Numbered from the stretch's first letter, positions 35,070 to 47,780 are shown. The stretch is 64,000 nucleotides of DNA from Lumbricus terrestris (GCA_949752735.1 OX457043.1:44907253-44971252), one strand, 5' to 3'. Made by a program: numbers and translations. The notes: generated by a model not told the origin, from the letters alone.

Positions 35070-36345
35070 TTCTGCATCGTGAACACGTGGTCATGTTCCT
35101 GGTGTTAATTGCTGGAGATCATGGTCGACCGTGTTCTTAGCGCATTGTGTGATAGTGTCGCCACCTACTGATTGAAACGACTTCAGTTAATCCCGACCTT
35201 CACAAATTAACTTCGTCGTAGCTGTGCAGACACTGCCACGTGGGCTGTAGAAAGAAGATTAGAACAGCAAGCTACCGGCAGGAAATGTAGTCTAGGAAGT
35301 GCGACAAAAAAGTTTAAGTTCGGGAACGATTTCAATATCTGCTCTCATAATGATGTTATCAACAGTATGCTAAATTATTAATTATGCTAAAGTAAATCAT
35401 TCTTTTACTAAGTTTGATATCATTCATTCATCAATTTATTAATTGTGATATTATTTTTATTATTATTAATTATGCAATTGGTTATTTTGCTATTGTTTAT
35501 GATTCTATTCGTTGTTGATTACGCCATAATCATTTACGAAGCTATTGACTGTAATAATCATGGTTAATCTACGATGCGCTACGGAATTCTGTTTGATTTT
35601 GGTTTGGGGTTTCAATTCGATTTGAATGAATTTAAGATGAAATTTTAGGCTATCGGAAGATAACTTAGATAAGCCCATGTTGGGGCAGACTAATTTCAAT
35701 TGGATTAGATTAGATTAGATTAGATTTGATTTAGTATATTCGTTTAATTTCAAAGTAAGACAATCAGGGCGACAGAACGCACCAAGTTACAGGTCAGAGA
35801 TGTAAAATAAAACACAGAAGTAGGCCTAATAATAAAGCTAATAGTAATAATAATTAAATAAAGTTGCGGCAGCCATGGGCTTGCATCCGTCCGTTACGTT
35901 GTTGATGTTAAATTACTGTCATTGAATCAGGATAAGCCAAAAACGGCCCGTCAGTTATTAGCAGCTACTATAAAAAATTATGGGCGCTACTGACGCTCGC
36001 TTCACGATGGTGATGTGTTCGAAGAATCGCCAGTTCATTGGTAGGTCTAGCCGATGCTACAAAGTCTATCCATTCGAAGTATAAAGTGCCCGATAAAACT
36101 GTAGTCGTGATTTGATTTGATTAGATTAGTCAATTCTGATCAAACGACTTCAACAGATAATAACACAAATAATTGGTCAACTATCGCACACACCGTGACA
36201 AACGCACTCACCCGATATAAACGCATCACCTCCTGCACACCCACAACCATACATCACGCACGCACACACAGAGAACAACCAGCGCCACCTATGGAATGAT
36301 GGATTAAGTCCTTTTGATTTCGGGTTTTACCGAATCGCTTAACAA
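35070..36345. other. AT-rich unannotated spacer
   Basis: No recognised gene. Tandem TTAGATTAGATTAGA at 35703-35730 and scattered AT-rich sequence are all that is visible. Confidence 0.5.
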
Positions 36346-36357
36346 CAGTCATGATCA

Positions 36358-36735
<378 letters not shown>

Positions 36736-36739
36736 CCAT

Positions 36740-37760
36740 CATTGTAAGACCATTTTGCGCCAATTAAGGTGTATGCATGTATGTTTATCCAAGTGTATAC
36801 TGCATTTTAATTCTCTGTCTCGGTGGCATTTTAGTTTTTTGCCTCAAGCGATTGAGAAGCTAACTACATCAATGTCGCAACTCCTGGTGCCCCTGGCGAA
36901 TGACTTGAAATCCTCTTGCCTTCACATCCGACTATGCTGCCAGACTTACGGATCCGTGTGTTGCCGCCATCTAACGATTATCATCGCTAACATAATCATT
37001 TGAAAAGCAATGCAGACTTCGTGAATGACACATGAGTGACACGAAGGCATGGAACTTTGAAAACGTATTGGGCTTTCGAATGACGCTTATTAGCGAAGAA
37101 AGGCAGCCATTTTATAGAAAAAAATTATATAGATAGATATAAGGACTGGCGGACGGACGGACGAACTTACACGGACGATTGATTGATTGATTGATTGATT
37201 GAGATAGACGAAGAGAAATACAGGCAAGTCATACAAATAGAGAGACAGACAGATAAGAACAGAAGAACAGTGGCAAACAGAGAAAGCGAGAAAAGGAAGG
37301 AGGGAGCGATCGAGAGTGAAGAAAGATCAGTAAGTATATAGTAGGTTGCTTTTAGAGGCAGATTCAATGTTTTCTGTTGATATGGGAATTGTCATCTTTA
37401 AGACGTGGTCAGTAATGTATAGGTTACCAATATTTATAGAACTATTATAATTATTATACAGGTTACCATCTTCCACTTGCTGCAGTTCTGGTACAGATGT
37501 GCTCCTGCTAGGCGGGACTCTGGTTCCACTCGGGCCTCCGTTTGCATCCCATTAGCAATCTCTTCAAAATTAACAGTATGCTGCTTTGGGGGAGCAATAT
37601 AAAACCTGTGCTATGTTACTTTTTATTTTTATTTTTTTTGCTCCGAGGTAAAAACATTATGTTACATTATGTTATTTACATTTGTACTTTTGCACATGTA
37701 TGCACAAGTAAATAAATAATTATATGTATATATATATATATCTGCACTTTTGTACATGTA
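36740..37760. other. Unannotated spacer
   Basis: A short GATT run lies at 37178-37200 and AT microsatellites near 37728-37742. No exon was recognised. Confidence 0.5.
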
Positions 37761-37764
37761 TGTA

Positions 37765-38765
37765 CAGGGTGGCCCAGCATAAATGTCCCGACTTTGCACG
37801 CGCATAACTTCGCCAATTTTTAACATTTATTTATACTTAATGCATCAAATTAAAGGTATTTCACTCTAGTATTAACTCTAAAAAAGTCGAACTGTTACTA
37901 GTCTACGTTTTTTAATTATATGTCCGGAACAGCGCTAGCTACCATATTTTGGTGTCATTTGTAACGCAACCTGGAGCCGTTGACAGACGATGATCGCGTT
38001 TCGATTTTAATTTTACGAACTGATAAGGGATTTAATTCGTTTGAAATGATTAACGAATATTCTAACAGAGGATGAAATAAACAATAGGCCTACCTTGTAT
38101 TATCTGCTACGGAAAATTGATAAAACAGGGCTTTCTACTCGCAAACCATGGGAATCGGAGCGCACGGCGCTCACATCCGCTAACATTGCTCGTGTGTCCG
38201 CGTACATTTGCAGTCAAGACAATGACCAGGGCAGGTCCTGCATGCAAATTCAGCGCAAAACAGGCACTATTAGAGGCACTGAATAAGGTATTGGAAAAGA
38301 TTATAGACCTAAAGTTAAAGTAATTTGTCGACGAGAAGTCCAGCGAACTCTCCAACTCTTACGCAAAGAAACGGCTGGCAGCGTGCAAGCGTCTGAAGCA
38401 GCGCATGGCAGTGCACGGCTGTTGGCAAAATTGAAAAAACGTGGTTTTACGATTAGAAGATAGCCTATTCATGGTAGGGACCCTACAAACACCCAAAATG
38501 ATCGTGTCTACGCGCGTTTTAGCAAAAAACGATAGAATTTCCCGGGGAAACGGCGCCATATTGCGTCAGTAATGACAAAAAATGGTAGCTAGCGCTGTTC
38601 CAAGTATATAATTAAAACCTAAACTAGTACCAGTTCGACTTTTTTAGAGTTAGGCTAATACTAGAGTGAAATACCTTTAATTTGATGCATTAAGTATAAA
38701 TAAATGTTAAAAATTGGCGAAGTTATACGTATACAAAGTCGGGACATTTATGCTGGGCCACCCTG
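37765..38765 (+). mobile_element. Mariner-type element relic (1 kb) with transposase N-terminal remnant
   Basis: The element is bounded by CAGGGTGGCCCAGCATAAAT and its reverse complement, with TA on each side. The inverted repeats extend inward for about 190 bases with few mismatches. Inside, plus-strand frames near 38095-38290 read LLRKIDKTGLSTRKPW and TSANIARVSAY, matching the linker between helix-turn-helix halves of mariner-type transposases. Stop codons and frame breaks follow and the DDE/DDD catalytic core is missing. It is dead and non-autonomous. Confidence 0.88.
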
Positions 38766-38769
38766 TATA

Positions 38770-39540
38770 ATAAAAATGAAGAAATATATTTAATTATTTG
38801 TAACTAAATAATTAAATTGTCTTTTCGCAAGTATATATAGATCTATATATATATAATTATATATACATACCTGCAACGTATATCCATTATTATAATACTT
38901 GTATACATTAAGCTTTACCTACATGCATTATGACGCACATATCTATATAGCCTAGCAGCAATGTTTGTGTATGTTTGAGTGTGTAAGTGCATGTGTTTGT
39001 ATGTGTGCGTATTTATACCATATTTTAAGAACACTTGATCGAGTCCGCTCTGGATACTTAATACACAATCTGTACATATATGCAACACAATGCATAAATG
39101 CATTCGCAAGTGTAGGCTACACGCACGCTGTTGCATATATAAACTAACAGGCGTGCGGTGCGTGCGTACTTAGAGAGAGACGTAGGGAGCGTGGCGGCCA
39201 TGTCACGACTCGCAGGCAGCTTGGCTCCACCAGAAGCCCACAGCAATTAATAATCGTTAAGGGCTCGCCATCGGGATCTGTTTCTGCCACGACGAAAGCC
39301 TGGGAAGGGGAAAAATCGGAAAGAGGGGAAGTCGGGGAGAGAGGGGAGCGTGGGGCTATATCTTGAGTGGTGGCATTCGCCCTCGTTGGGTCAAGCGCCG
39401 TCGTAGGCCGTAACCGTCGCCATCTGGCGAATATCAGCAGAGTCGTCGTCGTCGTGTGCACTTGACTTCGCTGCGTAGGAGTCCGGTAGATGGCGGTACC
39501 GTCGCAACTGATACTAATACGACGTCTCGGCTGACATTGT
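38770..39540. other. Unannotated spacer
   Basis: AT-rich to 39140, then a moderately GC-rich stretch (39150-39500) with short unrecognised frames on both strands. Confidence 0.45.
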
Positions 39541-39870
39541 CTGGGTTTCTTTGTCTGCCTCTTGTCTTTCCGTCTGTATCTTTGTGTTCGTCTGTCCGTT
39601 TGTGTGTCTTCCTGCCTCGCCATCCCGCCTCCTATCCGTCTGTGTTTTTCTGTATGTCTATTTGTCTGTCTGCCTGTCTGTTTGTCTGTCTGTCTGTGTA
39701 TCTGCCTTTTCACGTGTTTATCAAATTAATTATTGTCTTTTTGCCTGTATAGCCGCTTGTTTTCCTCGTTTAGTGTCTGTGTCTTTACTTATTCTTATTT
39801 CTCGCTATTCTTTGTTTTTTTTCTATTTTACTATCTGTCTGTCTGTCTGTCTGTATGTCTGTATCCTTGC
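39540..39870 (+). repeat. TCTG/TTTG repeat
   Basis: CTGTCTGT and TTTGTCTG words with pure (CTGT) runs at 39660-39700 and 39834-39862. Cysteine, leucine and serine frames are artefacts. Confidence 0.85.
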
Positions 39871-39989
39871 TCGTCTTGTTTCCTGGTCGTTCGATGTTTT
39901 TCTTTGTCTTTCTAAGCTTGGGGAAGGTTTAGTTCTTCACTTCTTCTTTATCGTCACTTTCTCGTCTCCTTTAATTCTTCTTTCGCTTG

Positions 39990-40830
39990 AGAGGTCTTTA
40001 TATAGTGCCTTCAAACTTCCAGATATAATTTTGAAATGATGTAATGTAATAATATATAATGACGTCTTTCTAATAGGTCCATTTATCTGAAATACAGAAC
40101 CCGTAGGCCTAACTGTTTTTTATGAGGTGACATTTACTGTATATTATATGGTGACTTATTTTATTTGGTAACTTCTTTCTAATATAGGGACCTCCAGAGT
40201 GATTTGTATCTCCTATTGCGACGTTCATCTAACATAGTAGGCCTAACTTTTGTCCAATATATCATCATCTCTCTAATAAAAATTATTTCGACTTTGTGTA
40301 ATATAATAGTGATCTCTAATATAATAATTTTGAGCTAATGACAATGACCTGTCAAATTATAGTGACACATTACAATTACTTTTATCTAATATAACGACTT
40401 TTATTAATTTGCTCCTGGCGCCGAAACCCAGGCCATTTACCGGTTTCGCCGCAACTTAAAACAGCTTTTAGACTGAGGTCGGCTATATAAATTATATTTG
40501 GTATGTGTAATAAATATAACGTCCCAGGTAGAAGTTAATAGGTATAGGTATATGGATAGCTGAATCGGCTGTATAAATTATATTTAGTATGTGCAATACA
40601 TGTACATGTAGATGTAACGTCCCAGGTGGAAGTTGGTTATAGGCATAGGACTATAGGTACATGGATAGCTGAGTCGTTTACAATGATCCGTTGTTATATG
40701 TCCAAACAAACGACTCAATCGCCGCCATTGTAGCGTCAGAAAGCAACAGACTTCTTCTCTACACATAAATAAACGACGCGTAGAGCCTGTCACTTTACTT
40801 AGCCGCGATCATTTCGCAATTTGTCCGCTT
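39990..40830. other. Unannotated spacer with a local duplication
   Basis: TAAATTATATTTGGTATGTG...AACGTCCCAGGTAGAAGTT at about 40485-40560 is repeated with changes at about 40573-40680 (TAAATTATATTTAGTATGTG...). Otherwise nothing was recognised. Confidence 0.5.
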
Positions 40831-40879
40831 CCGCCGCTAATGCAGCAATTAATCAGCCGTCTTCGTTTCGTTTCTCTAT

Positions 40880-41670
40880 TGACTAATAAAGCCCGATGTC
40901 CAGACGAAAGAAAGAGCATCGCGTATATAGTTGTTGCCCGAAGCGCTGAGAGCAAGCAGAGAGCGCGGCGAGCGGCGGCGGCGACGCTCAGAGTAAGCTC
41001 CGAGCGTTATCTTAACGACCGGCTCGGAGCGCCCCGCATCAAGCCACCTGGTAGATAAGAAACTCCCTCTGGAAAGCGTTATAGGTAAGCGCCGATTGAG
41101 ACGGAAGGATCGGAACATGGCTAATCGAAAAGCGTTGTCGCGGCTCGGGTAGGGCGGAGGAGGGAGGCCGTGGAAGCGACCGGGGGTAGCGGCGGCGGCG
41201 GGATCGGTAGACTTCTGAGGGGAACGGCGCCGTAGCCTCTTGTTTGATGACGATGGTCGGGCTGTATATTATATATTATAGGTAAAAAATACGGCGACGT
41301 CATTTCGGGGTTGAGCGCTAGGCGGCCGGTGGTAGACACCGGGACCGCCGTCTAGTTTCCTGTTGCCGGGGGTGGGTGGAGGGGAGGGGGTTGGTGGGAG
41401 CGACGGGGTACAAGGGGTCGAGTGGTCGTGGGTCTAAGTCATACGTGACCTCACTTAATAGCGCGCCCGTCGCACTGCAGCCGGTGCGCGCACGAGTGCC
41501 CGAGCAATATCCGGACGCATGGAATTCATCCACGCTGGAAGATCTATGGTCCTCCAGTTTTCCATGACGTTTAAATACATTCCGCGTCAAGTACCCACTT
41601 CCGGGTGGACCCCCCCTCCACCCTTCCTTCCGTCTGCGATCCGTTTTCCACGCGCTGCTCATATTACGTG
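40880..41670. other. CpG-rich segment without recognised gene
   Basis: Rich in CG dinucleotides (for example GCGGCGAGCGGCGGCGGCGA near 40966). CAGAGTAAGCTCC near 40990 could be a splice donor. No conserved protein motif was found in any frame. It may be regulatory DNA in the Hey-GATA interval. Confidence 0.35.
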
Positions 41671-41673
41671 TTC

Positions 41674-41714
41674 GCACAACATCGTCTCTGATTCCATCAG
41701 AGACGATGTTGTGC
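41674..41714. other. Perfect 18-bp hairpin
   Basis: GCACAACATCGTCTCTGA, a TTCCA loop, and the exact reverse complement. The stem is shorter than an animal microRNA precursor. It lies just before the 86-bp minisatellite. Confidence 0.95.
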
Positions 41715-41739
41715 TTCCCCGAGTTCTGAGCGAGTGAAT

Positions 41740-42330
41740 GGGTGAATGAGTGGGTGAGAATGAGTGAATGGACGAATGAATTGTCGAATGAGTGAATTTG
41801 TGAGTGAGCGAATGGGTAAGTAAGTGAATGGATGAGTGGTGAGAATGAGTGAATGGACGAATGAATTGTTGAATGAGTGAATTTGTGAGTGAGCGAATGG
41901 GTAAGTAAGTGAATGGATGAGTGGGTGAGAATGAGTGAATGGACGAATGAATTGTCGAATGAGTGAATTTGTGAGTGAGCGAATGGGTAAGTAAGTGAAT
42001 GGATGAGTGGGTGAGAATGAGTGAATGGACGAATGAATTGTTGAATGAGTGAATTTGTGAGTGAGCGAATGGGTAAGTAAGTGAATGGATGAGTGGTGAG
42101 AATGAGTGAATGGACGAATGAATTGTCGAATGAGTGAATTTGTGAGTGAGCGAATGGGTAAGTAAGTGAATGGATGAGTGGGTGAGAATGAGTGAATGGA
42201 CGAATGAATTGTCGAATGAGTGAATTTGTGAGTGAGCGAATGGGTAAGTAAGTGAATGGATGAGTGGGTGAGAATGAGTGAATGGACGAATGAATTGTCG
42301 AATGAGTGAACGAATGAGTGAATTTATGAG
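41740..42330 (+). repeat. ~86-bp minisatellite, seven units
   Basis: The word GAGAATGAGTGAATGGACGA recurs at 41756, 41841, 41927, 42013, 42098, 42184 and 42270, intervals of 85 or 86 bases. Units are themselves built from GAATGAGT-type words. The HSFIHSF frames are artefacts. Confidence 0.96.
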
Positions 42331-42900
42331 TGAGCGAGTGGGTAAATGAGTCAATCGGTGAATTAGTAAATTTGTGAGCAAACGGATGAGTGAATGAATG
42401 GGTAAATGACTGAATGGGTGAATGAGTGAATCAATGAGTTGGTGAATTGGTAAGTGTTGGAATGGGTAAGTGAATGAGTGAGTGAGTGAATGCGCGAGTG
42501 AGTGAATTGGTGACTGATAACTCGGTGAGTGTGTAATTGGGTGAGTGAATAGGTGAGAAGTCTGTAAAAGAATGAATGGGTGAATGAGTGGTTTAGAGAA
42601 TGAGTGAATGGGTTAGTGAATTGGAGAGTGAATGGAGAATAAGTTGGTGAGAGAGTAAGTGAATGGGTGAGTGAAAGGGAGAATGTACGAATGAATGAAT
42701 GAATGAATGAATGAATGAATGAATGAATGAATGAATGAATGAATGAATGAATGAATGAATGAACGAACGAACGAACGAGTGAATGAATGAATGAATGAAT
42801 GAATGAGCGAACGAACGAGTGAATGAATGAATGAATGAATGAATGAATGAATGAATGCATGAATGAATGAATGAATGAATGAATGAATGAATGAATATCT
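42330..42900 (+). repeat. GAAT/GAGT tetranucleotide repeat
   Basis: Degenerate GTGAATGG words give way to pure GAAT runs at 42690-42765 and 42815-42895. Confidence 0.95.
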
Positions 42901-43005
42901 GAATCGTTGAAAGAGTGATGTGTAAAATATAGGTGAATGAATTGGTGTGTGCGTTAATTAAATTCCCGTATAACCTTCTCGGGTCTAATCACTGAACGCA
43001 TAACT

Positions 43006-43105
43006 CCGCCACTGGTTGCACTCTGCCAGCGCCGGTCCCAAGCCTGGATAAAGAAGGAGGGCACCGCTAATGGTCCTTGTTACCACACAGCGACGTTAAA
43101 CTGCA
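43006..43105 (+). mobile_element. Dispersed repeat family B
   Basis: CTCCGCCACTGGTTGCACTC, GGTCCCAAGCCTGGATAAAG and ACGTTAAAC in family order. Confidence 0.8.
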
Positions 43106-43389
43106 AATACCACCACCACTGAACGCATCTTCTTTACGAATCTGTTGGCCACACTAACATTGTCGGTGAAACCAGACACCGTTGTTGCACGCAGTCGATT
43201 CACCGGAGTCGCATAATAAAGAAAGGAAACAAGAAAAGTGAAATCTGTCGATTGTTGATCGCGTTCGAGAGTCGCGTCGAAGAGGTTTGCTCTTGGCCGC
43301 GAAGGGTCTGCGGCGGTGCTTGCCACCGGCGGGGCAAAGTGGCCCATAAACCGAAAATTGACGTATTATGGATGGCTGTGGTAATGTAG

Positions 43390-43640
43390 TGCTGGGGGAG
43401 AGATGGAGAATAGCGACGAGGAAATGGAAAAGAAGGTGGAGAGTTAAGTAATGAGGAGGAGTAGAAGGAAGAAGAGGAGGAGGAGTAGGAGGGAAAGGGA
43501 GGAGTGGGTTAAGAGAAGAGAAGAGAATAGAGAAGTGAAGGGAACAGGAGGAGGAGGAGTAGAAGGAGGAGTAGGAGAAGGAGTAGGAAGAGTATATAGG
43601 AGGAAGAGGAGGAGGAGGAGGAGAGAATTCAGGGTTTGGT
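43390..43640 (+). repeat. (GGA)n/(AGG)n polypurine tract
   Basis: AGGAGGAG and GAAGAGGA words over 250 bases. Confidence 0.92.
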
Positions 43641-43937
43641 TTGGAAGAAAGTGAAGGAGACGGCGATGAGGAAAACGAGAAATTGAGAGAATGCGAAAAG
43701 ATGAGGAGACAAAAGAAATATGGATAAGGATTTTAATACATGTAGAATGCATGTTTGAGAATCTGAAGGAAGGCTTCGGACGTGAATTAGGTGGACCAGT
43801 AAGCCGCAGCTTCCCGCGTGAGTCAAGGCGCCAAAGATTCCGATGATGACACAAGTTGAGACGTTGTAAGGACGAAGCTGGAGGAGCAGAAAACAATGGT
43901 CTCGGGTTAATTGTTTAGCAGCAGCATGTATGTGCAC

Positions 43938-44147
43938 TTGTTATAGCGCCCCTTCAAGCTCTCTCTACTCAGAGGCGCTCCCGAATGCAGAGCGGACACT
44001 ACATCGGAGTTTCACGCCGAAGCGCTGAGCAATTGTGAGTGAAGGACGTGCTCAGGGTCACTACGAGGCGACTCAAGATGGATTCAAACCTGCAACCCTT
44101 CGGCCGCAAGGCCACAAGCATACCCACTATACACCACCGCGCCCGAC
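43938..44147 (-). mobile_element. tRNA-derived SINE (family A), minus strand
   Basis: On the minus strand: GCGCGGTGGTGTATAGTGG head, GGTTTGAATCC B-box-like word, GGGGCGCTATAA end. It matches the copy at 7820 along its length. Confidence 0.87.
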
Positions 44148-44159
44148 ATTAGTATCTCT

Positions 44160-44343
44160 ATTTGCTAAAAGCATTCAATCACTCATCCATTCACTCACAC
44201 CCATTCACACCCGTTCATTCATTCGCCCATTCATTCACTTACCCATTCCCTAATTCACCACCAATTCACCCATTCAGAGATTCACCAATTCACCCACTCA
44301 CAAATTCAGCCGCTCATCAATTCCCCACTCACAAATTCAGTGG

Positions 44344-44417
<74 letters not shown>

Positions 44418-44420
44418 CTA
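44160..44420 (+). repeat. CATTCACC repeat and (CA)n microsatellite
   Basis: CATTCACCC-type words to 44340, then a CA run to 44418. Confidence 0.93.
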
Positions 44421-44715
44421 GTTTTACAGACATTTATACCACGAAAAGAAAACAGTGGTATATTATTACGTGCCACGCCATTGGATAGAATAATAATTAT
44501 ATAGTTTCATCCACTACAGGTATTTCACCGTATTTGTAGGCATCCCTTAGCTGACGTTGGGTCACATCCATCTTTTACATGTACAACCTGTATAATAATA
44601 GATACATGTAGATGGCAGATGCTGGTACATGCAGACAACTTATTTACACCTCGCAGTCACAGGAATTGTACAATCAATGGAGGTGCATAATTAAGAGAAA
44701 GGTAACGAGAAAGAG

Positions 44716-44716
<1 letters not shown>

Positions 44717-44800
<84 letters not shown>

Positions 44801-44802
44801 CA
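44717..44802 (+). repeat. (GA)n microsatellite
   Basis: A nearly pure GA run of about 85 bases. Confidence 0.97.
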
Positions 44803-44809
44803 ATCAGCC

Positions 44810-45670
44810 ATTTATTTCATCCGTCATTCAGCCAATGAGTCATTTAGCCAATGAGTCATTTAGCCAATCAGTCATTTAGCATATCAGTCTTTTAGCATAT
44901 CAGTCATATATAGTCACTCAGCCAATTATTGAATCAGTCATTTAGCTATTCAGTCATTTAGCCAATCAGTCATTTGTCAATCAGTCATCTATAGCCAGTT
45001 ATTCATTTAGTCTATCAGTGATTTAGCAAAGCAGTGATTTATCAAAATCAGTCAGTTATTCAGAGCTAGCCACGGAGTTTGTTAACTGTTAGTAAAGTAT
45101 AGGCAAATAATCAACCAGTCAGACACTCAGTAATTTGTTCATTTTGTAAGTCAGTTTAACAGCCAGTCAGTCATTTAGTTAGTCGTTCAGTCAGTTAGTC
45201 AGTCAGCCAACCACTTATATGTCGCTAGTCATTCATCCAGTAAGCCAGTTAACAGTCATTCAGACAGCCATTAAGTCAGACAGTCAGTCAGTCAGCCAAC
45301 CAGACAGTTAGTCAGTCAGTCAGCCAACCAGTCAGTCAGCCAGCCAACCAGACAGCCAGTCAGTCAGCCAACCAGTCAGTCAGTCAGCCAACCAGACAGT
45401 CAATCAGTCAGTCAGCCAACCAGTCAGTCAGTCAGCCAACCAGACAGTCACTCAGTCAGCCAACCAATCAGTCAGTCAGTCAGCCAACCAGACAGTCAGT
45501 CAGTCAGTCAATCGGTCAGCCAACCAGTCAGTCAACCAGACAGTCAGTCAGTCAGTCAATCAATCAGTCAGCCAGTCAGTCATTCAGTCAGTCAGTAAGT
45601 CAGTCAACCAGACAGTCAGTCAGTCGGTCAGTCAGCCAGTCAGCCAACCAGACAGTCAGTCAGTCAGTCC
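44810..45670 (+). repeat. CAGT/CATT tetranucleotide minisatellite
   Basis: Early part: TCATTTAGCCAATCAG units; later part (45170-45670): CAGTCAGCCAACCAGA units. It shares the AGTC theme of the Hey intron 3 array. Confidence 0.92.
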
Positions 45671-45749
45671 AGAAGTGACTGGCGAACTCGATCGATATCT
45701 GCTGCCATCGATCAGTGCAAATCAATCACTCAATCTCCCTTCTCTTGTC

Positions 45750-46606
45750 GTCTCGATTACGGGTCACTGGCAACAAACGTTGTCCCAATCCGTCGTTCGA
45801 CGTTCGCACTCCCGATTATAGAGCATCTCGTTTGTTTTCCTTGGCTCAGCAGCCGCGATAAACTCTAATGCGTTGTCGTTCCAACTCCGACTCTTATCAC
45901 CGCCCGTCGAAAGTGCCGCAGCTCTCCTCCGACCGCGGCGAGCCCCGACGACCACTCGCCCGAAACTTGGCACTATAGTCGACGGTCCCTCTCCTTCTCT
46001 CCATGCATCTCGGCTTGAAGTTCTGCCAATTGGCATCCTCCTGGCATCATTCGTGGGTGGAACGAAGGGCGGGTTGCAGCGCCAGAGAGTGGCAGCAAAA
46101 GCATCACCACTGCACCGATATTTATGTAGTCTCGTTCGAAGCAGAGAAGGCGATTGGTTTGGACGACAGGTAGGAGCGACGTTGAAGAGCCGTACGGTAG
46201 AGAGAGAGCGGCTTTACGTCGACTATTGCCGATCTAAGTCAACACTCTTAATTGCGTCTCGATTAGATATGCCACAGTCATCGGCCGACTGTGAGATACT
46301 CACTCGTACTGCACGCAGTCCTTGGCCAAAGTGTATGGCAAGTCAGTAACACGTACGTTTCCGTTTGAACCAGTGGCTGCGGCAAGTACTATAATACTGC
46401 AGATAACACGACTCGGATAGTTTGTTGTTGAGAAGAAAGTTTGTTAATTAATTATTAATAGTCGGTGCGAGTGATTTCAAATTGACCATCGCGGTGCCTT
46501 TTATGATCCAGCTGAAGCCTTGTATTTGACCGGTGACCGACTCGGTGCTAGCTTACGATCGTCGGAGACTCTATTGAAGAATATTACGTGGTTGACAACT
46601 TTCTTG
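45750..46606 (+). promoter_or_regulatory. CpG-rich segment ending in a splice-donor-like site (candidate GATA 5' exon)
   Basis: About 850 bases are rich in CG compared with their surroundings. The last 100 bases end TTTCTTG|GTGAGT at 46606/46607, a consensus donor on the plus strand. The GATA coding exon at 61361 begins at a 3' splice site rather than a promoter, so a non-coding first exon must lie upstream, and this is the best candidate I see. No TATA box and no other evidence were found. Confidence 0.25.
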
Positions 46607-46619
46607 GTGAGTCTTAAAC

Positions 46620-46985
46620 CGATTCATTTCAACTCATTCGGTGTCATTTTCATCTTCGTCTTTTCAATCATCTTGATTTTTATTGTCAATCATGATACAT
46701 CTTCATTTCGGTTGTTTCATCTGTATATCCATCTTTAGTCATCTCTATTTTGTCTTAATTCATCTTGTTTCATCTTCAGTCGTCTTCGTTCATCTTCGTG
46801 TCATCTCCATTCATCTTGGCTCATCTGTATCTAGATCTTCACTTCGGTCTTAACTTCGGATATCTTGATTCATCTTCAGTTATCTTGGCTGTACCTAGAT
46901 CTTCACTTATCTTAGCCTCGGATATCTTGATTCTTCTTTGCTTATGTTGGACCATCTTTATGCATTTTCATTTTTATCTTTGTGA
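46620..46985 (+). repeat. Degenerate TCATCTTxATT repeat
   Basis: ATTCATCTT, TTCATCTTCG and ATCTTGATT words recur over about 350 bases. No gene was recognised. Confidence 0.75.
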
Positions 46986-46987
46986 GG

Positions 46988-47165
46988 TACGGTGGCCAAT
47001 TGATTAGAGTGTCGGCCTGTAACGCGTAGGACACTGGTTCGATCCTCGTCTAAGGCGGTATAACTGTGTATATAGGAGCCCTGAGTAAGTCGGTCATTCG
47101 CAATAATTGTAGTCTTCGAGGCATGTGTGGACTTCTGAGCTTTGTAACAAGGGCAATGTCAAATT
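46988..47165 (+). mobile_element. Possible third tRNA-derived SINE family
   Basis: CAATTGATTAGAGTGTCGG resembles an A-box region and CACTGGTTCGATCCTC a B-box about 40 bases on. The cloverleaf does not close as a real tRNA. Confidence 0.45.
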
Positions 47166-47199
47166 GTAGTTTTACTGCGTCACTGCAGGTCGTGATATA

Positions 47200-47780
47200 G
47201 GACCGTATTATGAAATGCAACATTTATACTCTACAGCATTCTTTGCCTTATATTATACCATGCATAAAAATTGCATTAATTGATTCGTCATTAATGAGAT
47301 AAGACGAGGTATTTAATTATTATTAAATGACAGAATTAAGTAACGCACCACTTGGCAGCATTACTCATAATAAAATGATAATGATATTACTTCAACTTTA
47401 ACGAAAGCACCGTGTATATTGGTTGGTAATTAATCAAACAATAATTGGGTAACTTTTTAATCAGAGAGTTTAAGGTTCCTATTCAGATAACCGTTATCTC
47501 TATCGTTATCTCCGACTTTGAAGCGATACTCAAAGGCTAAGTGTAGGGCACCTGCTTATTCAAGAGCGCGGCTTCAGATCAGAGCGGTTGTCCAAAGATA
47601 TCCAAGTTAAAGAACAGTTGTCAGAAAACCATAGAGAGATAAGCAGCGCAGGAGCGACTGTTATAATGGTTTAGGGTTTGGGAGAAATTATTGTTGGCGT
47701 TGAAGTGCCTTCCTTGGCCAGTGGAGAAACATTTCTTGAAAAGTAAAGGTAATCGTTATTGTCATCGCTATTGTAATCAA
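47200..47780. other. Unannotated spacer
   Basis: AT-rich sequence. No gene or element was recognised. Confidence 0.5.

Noticed and set aside
39144..39713. 189-residue frame in a GC-rich region
   Set aside because: No recognisable domain; its start is in a TCTG repeat and the opposite strand is also open.
41674..41714. microRNA precursor
   Set aside because: A perfect 18-bp stem with a 5-base loop is too short and too perfect for an animal precursor.
45764..46349. Overlapping frames of 90 and 158 residues
   Set aside because: Both strands are open because the region is CpG-rich; no domain or plausible splice structure supports either.
46988..47065. A true tRNA gene
   Set aside because: The B-box is good but the acceptor and anticodon stems do not close; called a possible SINE instead.
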